This document shows positions 53,729-62,842 of a stretch of DNA of 64,000 nucleotides, one piece after another. The DNA comes from Psychrobacter alimentarius (GTDB taxonomy: Bacteria; Pseudomonadota; Gammaproteobacteria; Pseudomonadales; Moraxellaceae). A program made the position numbers and the translations under genes. The stretch lies in contig NZ_CP014945.1 in NCBI RefSeq assembly GCF_001606025.1, positions 2,046,001 to 2,110,000 of the forward strand, written 5' to 3'. The notes under the pieces were generated by a model. It saw only the letters and a program-made list of their open reading frames with translations, made no database searches and had not been told where the DNA came from. How positions within the stretch are numbered: the stretch's first letter is position 1; every line of letters starts with the position of its first letter.

Positions 53729-54937
53729 TTAAACCCGCTCGATGATAGTGGCAATCCCCATACCGCCACCCACACACAGCGTAATCATCGCGGTTTTTAA
53801 ATCACGACGTTCTAACTCATCAAGGACAGTGGTCATGAGCATCGCTCCCGTTGCGCCAAGCGGATGACCCATAGCAATCGCACCCCCATTGACGTTAACC
53901 CTATCAAGTGAAAGATCGAAATCATCGGCGGTATTGAGCGGTACGGCTGCAAACGCCTCATTAATCTCCCAGAGGTCGATATCTGAAGCCTGCATACCTG
54001 CTTTTTTGAGCGCTTTTTGACACGCGGGCGTGGGGCCTGTCAGCATAATAGCTGGCTCTGAGCCAGTGACTGAGGCCATTGTGATTTTGGCACGTGGTTT
54101 AAGACCAGCTTTTTGACCAGCTGCTGCGCTGCCGACTAAGCAGATTGCAGCCCCATCAACGATACCAGAAGAGTTGCCAGCGTGATGTACATGGTTCACG
54201 GCTTCAATTGTGGTGTATCTGTCTAATATCACACTATCAAAGCCCATTTTGCCGGGCACAATAAAAGAAGGTTTTAGCCCAGCTAAGGTCTCGACATTGG
54301 TATTAGGACGGACGGTTTCATCTTTAGCAAGCAGCATCATGCCATTGATATCAGTAACTGGAACGACCGATTTGTCATAATAGCCCTCACTCCAAGCATG
54401 AGCAGCACGGCGATGTGACTCAGTGGCAAATGCATCAACGTCAGTACGACTAAAGCCTTTGAGCGTTGCGATGGTATCTGCACCAACTCCTTGCGGGACA
54501 AAATGAGTCGCTTCATTGACTCGTGGATCCATGTACCAAGCACCGCCATCAGAACCCATCGGGACACGGCTCATGGACTCAACACCGCCTGCCACCACCA
54601 TATCCTCCATGCCCGACATGACTTTGGCAGCAGCCAGATTGATAGACTCAAGACCAGAGGCGCAAAACCGAGATAATGTCATGCCTGCCACACTTTGCGC
54701 CCAGCCAGCATCAATGACCGCGATACGAGCAATATCAGAGCCTTGCTCGCCGACTGGTGTCACGCAGCCCAGCACCACATCATCTATCAAGCTGGTATCT
54801 AAATTATGCCGCTGCTGCATCTCTTTTAGCAAAGTACGTACCAGCCAAATTGGCGATGCTTGAAAGAGCGCCCCATCCTTTTTTCCTTTGCCGCGCGGGG
54901 TGCGAATAGCCTCATAAATGTAAGCAGTCTCAGTCAT
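53729..54937 (-). CDS. acetyl-CoA C-acyltransferase (thiolase)
   Basis: 402 residues. The nucleophile cysteine is in [12 protein letters not shown] (about 90), the second active-site His in [16 protein letters not shown] and the last Cys in [16 protein letters not shown]. It cleaves 3-ketoacyl-CoA with CoA. It lies 57 bases upstream of the FadJ-like gene in one operon. FadA type by order, but substrate range is not readable from sequence. Confidence 0.93.
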   Translation of the reverse strand: MTETAYIYEAIRTPRGKGKKDGALFQASPIWLVRTLLKEMQQRHNLDTSLIDDVVLGCVTPVGEQGSDIARIAVIDAGWAQSVAGMTLSRFCASGLESINLAAAKVMSGMEDMVVAGGVESMSRVPMGSDGGAWYMDPRVNEATHFVPQGVGADTIATLKGFSRTDVDAFATESHRRAAHAWSEGYYDKSVVPVTDINGMMLLAKDETVRPNTNVETLAGLKPSFIVPGKMGFDSVILDRYTTIEAVNHVHHAGNSSGIVDGAAICLVGSAAAGQKAGLKPRAKITMASVTGSEPAIMLTGPTPACQKALKKAGMQASDIDLWEINEAFAAVPLNTADDFDLSLDRVNVNGGAIAMGHPLGATGAMLMTTVLDELERRDLKTAMITLCVGGGMGIATIIERV

Positions 54938-55029
54938 AAAAGTCCCTTTTTATTTTGGTAAATCAATCATGTATCATTACTGTATTGTGCACCAACCACA
55001 ATCGCTTTATATGTGCTCAGATCCAGTTT

Positions 55030-56181
55030 TTACATAAAGCGTGATGCCAACTCTTTCATAATCTCATTGGTGCCGCCATAAATTTTTTGTACACGAGCAT
55101 CTGCATATAAGCGCGCGATTGGATATTCTGTCATATAGCCATAACCGCCAAACAGCTGGACACACTCATCGATGACCTCACACTGCTTTTGTGTTACCCA
55201 GTATTTAATCAATGACGCATGTGGGGCGGTTAACTTGCCTTCTAACATGGCATCGACAGCAGCGTCACACATACTGCTGGCAGCCAGATAATCTGCATAG
55301 CATTCTGCCATCTTAAAGCGCGTGTTTTGAAACGCCCAAATCGGTTTGCCAAAGGCTTCACGACCTTTCACGTACTCTAACGTCAAATTTATTGCCAGTT
55401 TCATCGCACCAACGCCAGACAAAGCAATGATTAAGCGCTCGCGTGGCAGCTCTTGCATTATCTGAATAAAACCCATGCCCTCGACTGTGCCCAACAGACT
55501 CTTTTGCGGCACACGTACATTGCTAAAAAATAACTCTGAGGTGTCTTGAGAGGTCAGACCGATTTTGTCAAGATTACGGCCACGCTCAAAACCAGTTACT
55601 TGATCGGTCTCTACCACAATTAATGAAACACCTTGCGCGCCTTTTTCGCGGTCTGTTTTGCACGCCAGCAAGATAAGATTGGCATGCTGACCATTTGTGA
55701 TAAAGGTTTTTGAGCCATTGATAATATAATCTTCCCCATCCTTTACGGCATAGGTTTTGATATTCTGTAAATCTGAGCCAGTGCCAGGCTCAGTCATGGC
55801 AATCGCGGCAACGTATTCTCCAGTTGCCATCTTGGGTAGCCATGCTTTTTTTTGCTCGTCAGTACCGTGCGCCAATATATACGGGGCCACAATACCTGAA
55901 TGCACCATACCACCAAAACCCGATTGATTGGCTTCGGCCTGTGCGTACAGCAGTGCTGCTTCATGACCAAAATCACCACCGCCGCCGCCGTACTCCTCTG
56001 GTATTGAAGCGCACAAGAACCCCATTGCACCCGCCTCTTCCCACGCTGCACGGTCAATCATGCCGTTTTTGCGCCATTCCTCATCCTTTGGCTCCCAGCT
56101 TTTAAACATTTTTAACGCACTGTCATAAACCATTTGATGCTCTTCGGTCATCCAGTTTGGCACAAATTTTTCGATACTCAT
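55030..56181 (-). CDS. acyl-CoA dehydrogenase
   Basis: 383 residues, canonical size. FAD/substrate motifs IAMTEPGTGSDLQNIKT and INGSKTFITNGQHAN are present, with the C-terminal QLFGGYGYMTEYPIARLYAD and the catalytic Glu in VQKIYGGTNEIMKE (about 373). It introduces the 2,3-double bond and passes electrons to ETF. First gene of the operon, divergent from the TetR gene. A run of five glycines (YGGGGGDFG) near residue 65 is the start-side loop. Confidence 0.94.
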   Translation of the reverse strand: MSIEKFVPNWMTEEHQMVYDSALKMFKSWEPKDEEWRKNGMIDRAAWEEAGAMGFLCASIPEEYGGGGGDFGHEAALLYAQAEANQSGFGGMVHSGIVAPYILAHGTDEQKKAWLPKMATGEYVAAIAMTEPGTGSDLQNIKTYAVKDGEDYIINGSKTFITNGQHANLILLACKTDREKGAQGVSLIVVETDQVTGFERGRNLDKIGLTSQDTSELFFSNVRVPQKSLLGTVEGMGFIQIMQELPRERLIIALSGVGAMKLAINLTLEYVKGREAFGKPIWAFQNTRFKMAECYADYLAASSMCDAAVDAMLEGKLTAPHASLIKYWVTQKQCEVIDECVQLFGGYGYMTEYPIARLYADARVQKIYGGTNEIMKELASRFM

Positions 56182-56253
56182 GATGTCTTTCCTTGACGAT
56201 GTTGAGTGACTTATTCATTAAAAAGAGGATACCCACTAATTAATTTTAATTAT

Positions 56254-56269
56254 GGTAATATAAATTACC
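56254..56269. promoter_or_regulatory. operator-like repeat O1 (GGTAAT-4-ATTACC)
   Basis: GGTAATATAAATTACC sits 73-88 bases upstream of the acyl-CoA dehydrogenase start, in the 321-base divergent gap. Arms are identical to the second site at 56362-56377. A repeated palindrome between a TetR gene and its divergent operon is the usual operator layout. Confidence 0.7.
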
Positions 56270-56361
56270 GTGTAAGACGCCTATAAAAACCTTTATTATT
56301 AATGAATTCAAAACTTATACTAGGATAATAAAAGCACTTTCGCAATCGTTTAAAAATCAAT

Positions 56362-56377
56362 GGTAATATTAATTACC
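56362..56377. promoter_or_regulatory. operator-like repeat O2 (GGTAAT-4-ATTACC)
   Basis: GGTAATATTAATTACC, same arms as O1, centred 108 bases away and about 125 bases upstream of the TetR start. It should control the TetR promoter. Confidence 0.7.
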
Positions 56378-56502
56378 TTAATCTATTTTTCGGTGCAATC
56401 ACTCAGATTTGATTCATTTTATGTATCATTTTTAGGTTGGATGGACGGTATGATTAAAATAAAAACCATTCACAGAGCACGACAGCAAAGGCCTCATAAA
56501 AT

Positions 56503-57138
56503 ATGACTAAGACTACTCAAACGTCTCAACTCGTTGATACTCGAGTGTTAGCACTTTTATCGGATATGCGACCAGCGACGTTAGATAAAATCGAAAAAGC
56601 GGTACGTAAAGTGTTCGCTGGCGTTGATTCTAATGAAGTCACTATGGCGCAAATCGCCAAGTCTGCGAATGTTTCTTTGCAAACGCTTTATAAGTACTTT
56701 GGTGATAAACAAACGCTTTTTTATACCATCATGGATATTGTGCTGGGTAGATTGGCCATACGCATCATGGATCATTTGCAAGGCATTGATAGTGTGCAAG
56801 ATCGTCTGCGTAAGACGCTATGGGTATGTTTTGATTTTGTAGATTCACATCCTGATGCAGTCATGGTATTGTCTTCTGTATCAGCATCACACATTCGTAA
56901 TATTGCCATTTATGAAAATAAAGAACTGATTGGTGCATTTTTAGACGTGTTGGAAGACGGACAAAATCGCGGCGTACTCAACGATACCGTACCGCTATAT
57001 ATACTTTTTGATGTGTTTATGGGCTTTATCAGTCGCCTTGGGTTGATGCATATCATTCGTCAGACTGACACCCCTATCAATGCTGAATTCGATGCCTTAT
57101 TCAATATGCTGTGGCGAGCCATTTCTAAGCCTGTGTGA
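56503..57138 (+). CDS. TetR-family regulator of the beta-oxidation operon
   Basis: 211 residues. The DNA-binding domain (about 20-70) is clear: VTMAQIAKSANVSLQTLYKY then FGDKQTLFYTIMD. The ligand domain is helical and includes SHPDAVMVLSSVSASHIRN. Divergent from the acyl-CoA dehydrogenase operon, with two matching operators between, so it is most likely the acyl-CoA- or acid-sensing repressor of that operon and of itself. Confidence 0.9.
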   Translation: MTKTTQTSQLVDTRVLALLSDMRPATLDKIEKAVRKVFAGVDSNEVTMAQIAKSANVSLQTLYKYFGDKQTLFYTIMDIVLGRLAIRIMDHLQGIDSVQDRLRKTLWVCFDFVDSHPDAVMVLSSVSASHIRNIAIYENKELIGAFLDVLEDGQNRGVLNDTVPLYILFDVFMGFISRLGLMHIIRQTDTPINAEFDALFNMLWRAISKPV

Positions 57139-57230
57139 TCAGATAGATTACAGATTTTTTGATTCACGATGGCTTTTACAGTGATGGTCCATCAAATATA
57201 TAGTTTATGTATCTCGTCCCAAAATAGATA

Positions 57231-57264
57231 AAAAAAAGCCTCATAATAAAATGAGGCTTTTTTT
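57231..57264. terminator. strong bidirectional rho-independent terminator
   Basis: AAAAAAAGCCTCAT, loop AATAAA, ATGAGGCTTTTTTT: a perfect 14-bp stem with T runs on both strands. It ends the TetR gene and possibly the convergent HAD gene. No gene lies in the rest of the 57139-57400 gap. Confidence 0.9.
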
Positions 57265-57400
57265 GACTTAACATGTCTGTAGTTATGACTAATGTATTTA
57301 TAAGCTTTGATCAATTTTTAATCTTTATATCAATCAGCGGTTAGACTGTGATCATCTCGCTAAAAAATAAAACACATCCATAATATTAATACTGATCGTA

Positions 57401-57991
57401 TTAAATTTTTTCCCACTGAAAGTATTTTTCATCAGCTATTTTGAGTAGTGCCTCATCTTCTTTTGTATCTCCATAAGCGAATATTTTTTTATATGCTTTA
57501 AGATCTACTAATGATTCGACTCGTCTAACCTTTTCAGCTCCTGTACAATCCCCTTCATGATACTTACCAGTGAGTATGTCACCTTTATTATCAAGTTGAC
57601 TACAAATAAGCTCAATACCTATATTGTCACACCAAGGTCTCAGGTATACATCAAGTGAGGCAGACACAACAATAACTCTGTCTCCTGAATCAAGATGCCA
57701 TTGAATTCTCTCTAATGCATTCGCTCTAATAACACTAGATAAAAACTCGTTCGCATGGTTTTTCCCCAACGTTTCCAAACACGTTTTAGAAAACCCTTTT
57801 AAGCCAATATAGACGATTTGCTGACGGATTGAAGAAGCTGATAAAATACCAGTACGATAAGCTAGAATAGAAGGCATGAGTAGTAATCGCCCTATAAGCA
57901 TTCTAGATCTGGGAATCGCTGCTTTTATAAAAGGTGTAAAAGTGTCACACTCTGTAATCGTACCGTCAAAATCAAACAACGCTATATTCAT
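57401..57991 (-). CDS. HAD-superfamily IB phosphatase
   Basis: 196 residues. Motif I is FDFDGTITECDTF with the nucleophile and acid aspartates, motif II VIVVSAS, the late lysine in AEKVRRV and motif IV AYGDTKEDEALL. Length and motifs match the PSPase-like HAD-IB group that acts on small phosphate esters or lipid head groups. The long helix around 25-45 (hydrophobic, basic ends) is the cap region. Solitary gene. Confidence 0.9.
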   Translation of the reverse strand: MNIALFDFDGTITECDTFTPFIKAAIPRSRMLIGRLLLMPSILAYRTGILSASSIRQQIVYIGLKGFSKTCLETLGKNHANEFLSSVIRANALERIQWHLDSGDRVIVVSASLDVYLRPWCDNIGIELICSQLDNKGDILTGKYHEGDCTGAEKVRRVESLVDLKAYKKIFAYGDTKEDEALLKIADEKYFQWEKI

Positions 57992-58113
57992 AATCTGCCC
58001 AGATATTTAAAAAAATAAGAGGGCTCACTAATAATCAAATACTATTTTTTGACTTATATCATGAGCTTTCTGTCAAATAGGCAAATACAGTTATCTTTTA
58101 TATAGTCAAAAAC

Positions 58114-58746
58114 CTACACACTACTCGATTTTGGCAATCCATATTCTAAACTATCGACCACTTTATTATTCTGCTCAGTCATCAGCTCATAGCCTTTGAT
58201 GATTCCCTCGAAAGGCAAATTACCTTCATAACGCTGATAGTGCTCACAGATACTTTCTTTTACAATCACATGACGCTCTGCCTCTTCTAATTCGGCAAAT
58301 CCATCTGGAAGACGTATGTGAGCCAAACGTGCAGCATTACCACGCGCCATCCAATTGGCATCATTAAATTCGAACTCAACCTGCGCTCGTAAACTATACT
58401 TGGACACAGGATTGTCAGAATGTATCAAATCGTATTTAATCTGAGCAATGTCTTCTGCAAATGGCTCGTAAGGGATTTCAAGCACCGAAAATAGCGTTGC
58501 TAGGAATTCATCAGCTGTAAAATACTTGTCACTATAGCTACCATCAAGTCCAAGGTATTTGCTAGACAGTACATGACGCAGTCGATCACATGCCGGTATC
58601 GTATGCTTTAACGGATAATGCATGGCTTTGATAATATCTTGCGAGCGCAATTTAAGCGTATCTATTTGAGCGATGGCATAGTGTGCAAGAAGATGACGTG
58701 GCTGATAACGACGGGTATATGGGGATTGATTGACAGTGTAATTCAT
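58114..58746 (-). CDS. conserved hypothetical protein
   Basis: 210 residues from the ATG at 58746, chosen because AAGGTG lies upstream; an in-frame start 57 bases earlier seems less likely. No signal or membrane segment. The first half is basic and helical (RRYQPRHLLAHYAIAQIDTL), with a conserved-looking LSSKYLGLDGSYSDKYFTAD, and the second half contains AQVEFEFNDANWMARGNAAR. I do not recognise the family. It is divergent from the 51-residue gene at 58849. Confidence 0.6.
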   Translation of the reverse strand: MNYTVNQSPYTRRYQPRHLLAHYAIAQIDTLKLRSQDIIKAMHYPLKHTIPACDRLRHVLSSKYLGLDGSYSDKYFTADEFLATLFSVLEIPYEPFAEDIAQIKYDLIHSDNPVSKYSLRAQVEFEFNDANWMARGNAARLAHIRLPDGFAELEEAERHVIVKESICEHYQRYEGNLPFEGIIKGYELMTEQNNKVVDSLEYGLPKSSSV

Positions 58747-58848
58747 AGTATTAAACACCTTTGGCTCCTGTAACTCCGACGAAAAAGTATGAAATAAGCC
58801 CAAATAGGCAAATAAATTGGCACAAATGAGGTGTCGGAGTACAGGCTC

Positions 58849-59004
58849 ATGCGCTTTACCAGAATTGTTTTACATCGTGCTGGAAGTTGCAAGGTTTGTA
58901 CGTTTTCATTAGATGACAATAATGATTGGCAATACAAAACTGTTAAACCCACGATGGATAATGCATTGATGATAGCATATCAGCTAATAGAAAATAAATA
59001 CTGA
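58849..59004 (+). CDS. possible 51-residue gene
   Basis: An ATG-to-TGA frame of 51 codons reading MRFTRIVLHRAGSCKVCTFS and then DDNNDWQYKTV, ending in a helix IAYQLIENKY. Composition looks coding, with two cysteines in a CKVC pair. GGAGTACAGG lies upstream. It sits in the 450-base divergent gap between the hypothetical gene and the sotB-like gene. No family known; the case rests on frame quality alone. Confidence 0.4.
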   Translation: MRFTRIVLHRAGSCKVCTFSLDDNNDWQYKTVKPTMDNALMIAYQLIENKY

Positions 59005-59196
59005 TACAAGGGCTGTTTTTAAAATTCATACAATTGGCCACTTAAGACAAAAGAAATCCAACCGAAATAGCAAAAAACTACTTTAACTTATGCTTTTGAC
59101 TTGGTATCTTCCCCTCCACTCTTATATTCCTTAGTATTTTTTATACCGCTTTTTGGCTCATTTTGCTGTATTAGCCCCTTCTTTGTATTGGATCTT

Positions 59197-60396
59197 ATGA
59201 AACACACCCTTGAGGCGAGCTCAGATGCTCGCCGCACTCAGTATTTTCAAGTATTTTTGATGGGCGTTAGCGCATTTATCATGAATACCACAGAATTCGT
59301 TCCTGTCGCATTGTTAAGTGACATTGCGCAAGATTTCTCAATCACCACGGCAGAAACAGGCTGGATGTTGACACTCTATGCTTGGATTGTCGCAGCGATG
59401 TCATTGCCACTTATGCTGCTGACCAGTCGATTTGAGCGCAAGCGTTTGCTTTTGGGCTTATTCGCTGTCTTCATTGTCAGCCACATCCTCTCTGTTTTTG
59501 CGTGGAGTTTTAATGTCTTGCTGATCAGTCGCGTTGGTATCGCGCTATCTCATGCGATATTTTGGTCAATCACGGCGGCGATCGCTATACGTGTGGCACC
59601 AGAAGGCAAAAAAGCGATGGCGCTTAGTGTACTGGCAACCGGTACGTCATTGGCCATGGTACTGGGTGTACCTTTAGGACGAGTGATTGGTCAATGGTTT
59701 GGCTGGCGCGCGACCTTTGGTGGTATTGGCGTAATTGCGCTCATCGTTTTTATTCTCCAAGCGAGGCTTTTGCCAACTCTGCCAAGTATGTTTGAAGGGT
59801 CTTTTAGAAAAATCCCAGAATTGCTCAAAAACCCATTATTGGTCTGCTTGTATTTGCTTATCTTACTCGTCTTTACGGCACACTACACCGCTTACTCATA
59901 CATTGAGCCGTTTATGCGTCAAGTCGGCTCCATTAGTGAGAATTTAGCCACTTTCGTCCTGTTACTGTTCGGTGCCGCTGGTATTTTAGGCAGTTGGATA
60001 TTCAGTCGCTGGGGAGATCGCTTAAATACTCAGTTGATGCTAATGTCGACGATACTGATGCTCGGCTCGATGCTTGTGCTATTGCTGGCCGTCACCTCGG
60101 TATGGGCGCTTAGCCTGATTGCGTTACTTTGGGGAGCCGCGCTGATGTTGCTTATCATCACCATGCAAGCCAAAGTCATCATGGTGGATGTGAATGCGCA
60201 AGACATGCTGATGTCAATGTTCTCAGGTATTATCAATTTGGGTATTGGTGCGGGCGCGTTATTCGGCGGTTATGCAGTGACGCATATCTCTATATCAAGC
60301 GTGGGCTACGTTGGGGCGGCGATTGCTAGCATCGCCCTACTATTGATGTTATTTATGATCAAGCGCTTCCCTGAGCTGAGTAAAAGACTTGGTTAA
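59197..60396 (+). CDS. MFS sugar-efflux transporter (SotB-like)
   Basis: 399 residues from the ATG at 59197; the upstream extension of the frame (32 residues) is not typical. Twelve helices. The family opening FLMGVSAFIMNTTEFVPVAL with DFSITTAETGWMLTLYAWIV and the loop motif FERKRLLLGLF fit the SotB/YdeA group, which exports L-arabinose or similar sugars and IPTG. Solitary; no sugar genes around it. The ribosome site is weak (TTGGAT). Confidence 0.85.
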   Translation: MKHTLEASSDARRTQYFQVFLMGVSAFIMNTTEFVPVALLSDIAQDFSITTAETGWMLTLYAWIVAAMSLPLMLLTSRFERKRLLLGLFAVFIVSHILSVFAWSFNVLLISRVGIALSHAIFWSITAAIAIRVAPEGKKAMALSVLATGTSLAMVLGVPLGRVIGQWFGWRATFGGIGVIALIVFILQARLLPTLPSMFEGSFRKIPELLKNPLLVCLYLLILLVFTAHYTAYSYIEPFMRQVGSISENLATFVLLLFGAAGILGSWIFSRWGDRLNTQLMLMSTILMLGSMLVLLLAVTSVWALSLIALLWGAALMLLIITMQAKVIMVDVNAQDMLMSMFSGIINLGIGAGALFGGYAVTHISISSVGYVGAAIASIALLLMLFMIKRFPELSKRLG

Positions 60397-60415
60397 GACG
60401 TAAAAGGCGCCATCG

Positions 60416-60829
60416 TCAATAATCCACTTTACCGCGCAAGGCTTTGGTCTTGCCGCGTTGGGTCTTTTGATCCACGCGCTTGCGCTTGGAATTTCTGCTC
60501 GGTTTGGTGGGTTTGCGGGTTTTATTCACATGAGTGGCTTTTATGATAAAGCTCTGCAATCGCTCAAACGCATCAATCTTGTTTCTTTCTTGCGTACGAA
60601 ACTGCTGGGCCTTGATAATCAGCACCCCTTCTTTGGTGATTCGGCTATCCTTACTGTCCAGCAAACGCTGTTTTTGAGTATCGGTCAAACTTGAGCCAAG
60701 GATATCAAAGCGCAGATGAATCGCAGAGGAAACTTTATTGACATTTTGCCCGCCCGCCCCTTGCGAGCGCATGGCACTAATGTCCACGTCATTATCATTT
60801 AGGCTAATGGTATTACTGATAAAAATCAT
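60416..60829 (-). CDS. arfB: alternative ribosome-rescue factor / peptidyl-tRNA hydrolase ArfB
   Basis: 137 residues. The release-factor GGQ loop is intact in MRSQGAGGQNVNKVSSAIHL (residues 20-39) and the C-terminus is a basic tail (KPTKPSRNSKRKRVDQKTQR) that enters the mRNA channel of stalled ribosomes. It rescues ribosomes lacking a stop codon. Convergent with the sotB-like gene, only 19 bases apart. Confidence 0.93.
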   Translation of the reverse strand: MIFISNTISLNDNDVDISAMRSQGAGGQNVNKVSSAIHLRFDILGSSLTDTQKQRLLDSKDSRITKEGVLIIKAQQFRTQERNKIDAFERLQSFIIKATHVNKTRKPTKPSRNSKRKRVDQKTQRGKTKALRGKVDY

Positions 60830-60904
60830 AGAGTTCTTTTATAGGGTCGATGGGCTTGATAATAGTGCTATGGGGCTCATGATAACGTATTATCTACTTA
60901 CCTG

Positions 60905-61765
60905 CTACTGAGCCAACAGCTGACGGGAGCGCTCAATAACTGGTGCATCGACCATCTCGCCTTCTATTTTAAATACCGCCTGACCACTTCGCTCGTACTC
61001 CTCGATCACACGCTTGGCAAACTCAAGCGCTTTGTCTGTCGGCTGCAAGGCTTGCTGCACGGTAGCCACTTGCTTGGGATGGATACACAGCATTCCTGAC
61101 ATGCCCATTTGTGACCATAACTGTACGCGAGTGCGTAACCCTACTTCATCATTAAAATCAGGATAAATGGTGTCAATCGGCGGTGCTAGCTTGTGTACCT
61201 TTGATACTACAATAAACTGATAACGAATCTGATTAGCAATAAGGTCGGCTGAAGGCGTGCCCACTTGCACGCGCAAATCATTACACAGGTCTAAAAACCC
61301 GTAACTGAAGGCAGCAAGACCAGTGGCTTTTGCCATGCTGTCGATTTGATATAAGCCAGTGGCGCTCTCTATCAGTGCAATGACAGGCAATCCTGTGAAT
61401 TGATAAACATGCTCGATGTCGCCAGCTTGCTCTGCTTTTGCCAATAAGACGCCCGCCAGCTTGGGCATTTGCTGGCACAATGCCAAGTCTTCAAAAAACG
61501 CCTCAGTCCCTGCCCGATTGATACGCAACCAAATCGGCTGATAAGTGTGCTTCTCGTTTTGATCGTCATAGTAATTTTTTAACGCTTCTCGCGCTTGAGC
61601 TTTGCCCTCCTGAGCGACGGCATCTTCTAAGTCCACGATTACTGCGGCCGCGCCACTAGCAAACGCCTTTTCTATTCGGTCAATCCGAGTCGCTGGCACA
61701 AAAAGCCATGTGTTGTTTTGAGCAAAAATTTCTACTTTACTATTATCGCCACTGACAAAACTCAT
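60905..61765 (-). CDS. HpcH/HpaI-family (CitE-like) acyl-CoA lyase
   Basis: 286 residues from the ATG at 61765, 8 bases after AGGA; an earlier in-frame ATG adds ten residues. The TIM-barrel CitE fold is evident: TWLFVPATRIDRIEKAFASG with AVIVDLEDAVAQEGKAQAR, the Arg/Glu metal site in WLRINR and ALIESATGLYQ, and LCIHPKQVATV. Such enzymes cleave or form malyl-, methylmalyl- or citramalyl-CoA. It lies at the end of the SDR cluster, separated from it by a terminator, so it is probably its own unit. Confidence 0.85.
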   Translation of the reverse strand: MSFVSGDNSKVEIFAQNNTWLFVPATRIDRIEKAFASGAAAVIVDLEDAVAQEGKAQAREALKNYYDDQNEKHTYQPIWLRINRAGTEAFFEDLALCQQMPKLAGVLLAKAEQAGDIEHVYQFTGLPVIALIESATGLYQIDSMAKATGLAAFSYGFLDLCNDLRVQVGTPSADLIANQIRYQFIVVSKVHKLAPPIDTIYPDFNDEVGLRTRVQLWSQMGMSGMLCIHPKQVATVQQALQPTDKALEFAKRVIEEYERSGQAVFKIEGEMVDAPVIERSRQLLAQ

Positions 61766-61888
61766 ATTTGATTTCCTATAAATATATTTATTCAATGCTG
61801 GATTGACGATATATCAATACTTTCTTTTGAGTGATTATGTTTTGTCTGAGGATACCTTACTTTAGGCAGGTACATCACAAAGTGAGTC

Positions 61889-61924
61889 AAAAAAAACCGC
61901 ACGACATTTAATCTCATGCGGTTT
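61889..61924 (-). terminator. rho-independent terminator of the SDR cluster
   Basis: On the minus strand AAACCGCA and TGCGGTTT form an 8-bp stem followed by TTTTTT. It ends transcripts coming through the SDR gene at 61982 and separates them from the CitE-like gene. Confidence 0.85.
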
Positions 61925-61981
61925 CGTATTCGAATCTGATAATGACTTTTATTCTGTAAACCATTTTTCACAGCTTGCTAA

Positions 61982-62743
61982 TTAAGCCAACATTCCACCA
62001 TCGACGACCACGGTTGCGCCAGTGGTATAACTTGACGCGTCAGACACCAAATACAATACTGTGCCAGCCATTTCATCTGGATCAGCCACACGCCCTAATG
62101 GTATAGCGTGCAGCGCCATCTTCAAGACTTTATCATTGGTCGTAAGGGCGGAGGCAAACTTAGTATCGGTCAAACCTGGCAATAAAGCGTTAACTCGAAT
62201 ATTTAGAGGTCCGCACTCTTTAGCAAAGGCTTTGGTCATACTAATGACAGCGGCTTTGGTAATTGAATAAATCCCTTGCTTGTCCCCTGCGACCAAACCG
62301 TTGACTGATGCCGTGTTCAAAATCACACCGCCACCCTGTTCACGCATCATCTTGCCAGCGGCCGTCGACATAAAGAAATAACCGCGAATATTGACTTCTA
62401 CGGTCTTATCAAAAGCGGCCAAATCCGTGTCCAAGATATGACCATAATAAGGATTGGCAGCCGCATTATTGACCAAGATATCAAGCTGACCAAACTCACT
62501 TTTGATATGCTCAAAAATCGTCTCAATCTGCGCCATATCCCCCACATGGCAAGCAAACGCACTGGCCTTATGACCCTCAGCAATGATACTATCGGCAACC
62601 GCTTGGCAAGCATCGATCTTACGGCTAGACACAACCACATGCGCCCCTCTCGATGCAAGCAGACGCGCGATAGACTCACCAATACCGCGACTCGCGCCCG
62701 TCACCAACGCAATCTTGCCTGTTAAATCAAATAAATCTTTCAT
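61982..62743 (-). CDS. short-chain dehydrogenase/reductase
   Basis: 253 residues, classical SDR. Cofactor motif TGASRGIGESIARLLA, NNAA(A)N strand, catalytic Ser in NTASVNG and YSITKAAVISM with Tyr-x-x-x-Lys. The SRKIDACQ loop after strand 2 favours NADP. C-terminal PDEMAGTVLYLVSDASSYTT and VVDGGMLA are standard. It follows the second SDR by 99 bases, same strand. Confidence 0.92.
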   Translation of the reverse strand: MKDLFDLTGKIALVTGASRGIGESIARLLASRGAHVVVSSRKIDACQAVADSIIAEGHKASAFACHVGDMAQIETIFEHIKSEFGQLDILVNNAAANPYYGHILDTDLAAFDKTVEVNIRGYFFMSTAAGKMMREQGGGVILNTASVNGLVAGDKQGIYSITKAAVISMTKAFAKECGPLNIRVNALLPGLTDTKFASALTTNDKVLKMALHAIPLGRVADPDEMAGTVLYLVSDASSYTTGATVVVDGGMLA

Positions 62744-62842
62744 GAGAACTCCTTATGCTTTTTTAAATTAGCAGTGATGGAAAAAAGTTCGCAGCACCGC
62801 CAAATTTAATATCAATTGTTTTAATAAGGTACATTAGGCCAG

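Noticed and set aside
56182..56502. Small gene in the TetR divergent gap
   Set aside because: Stops in all frames and the space is accounted for by promoters and twin operators.
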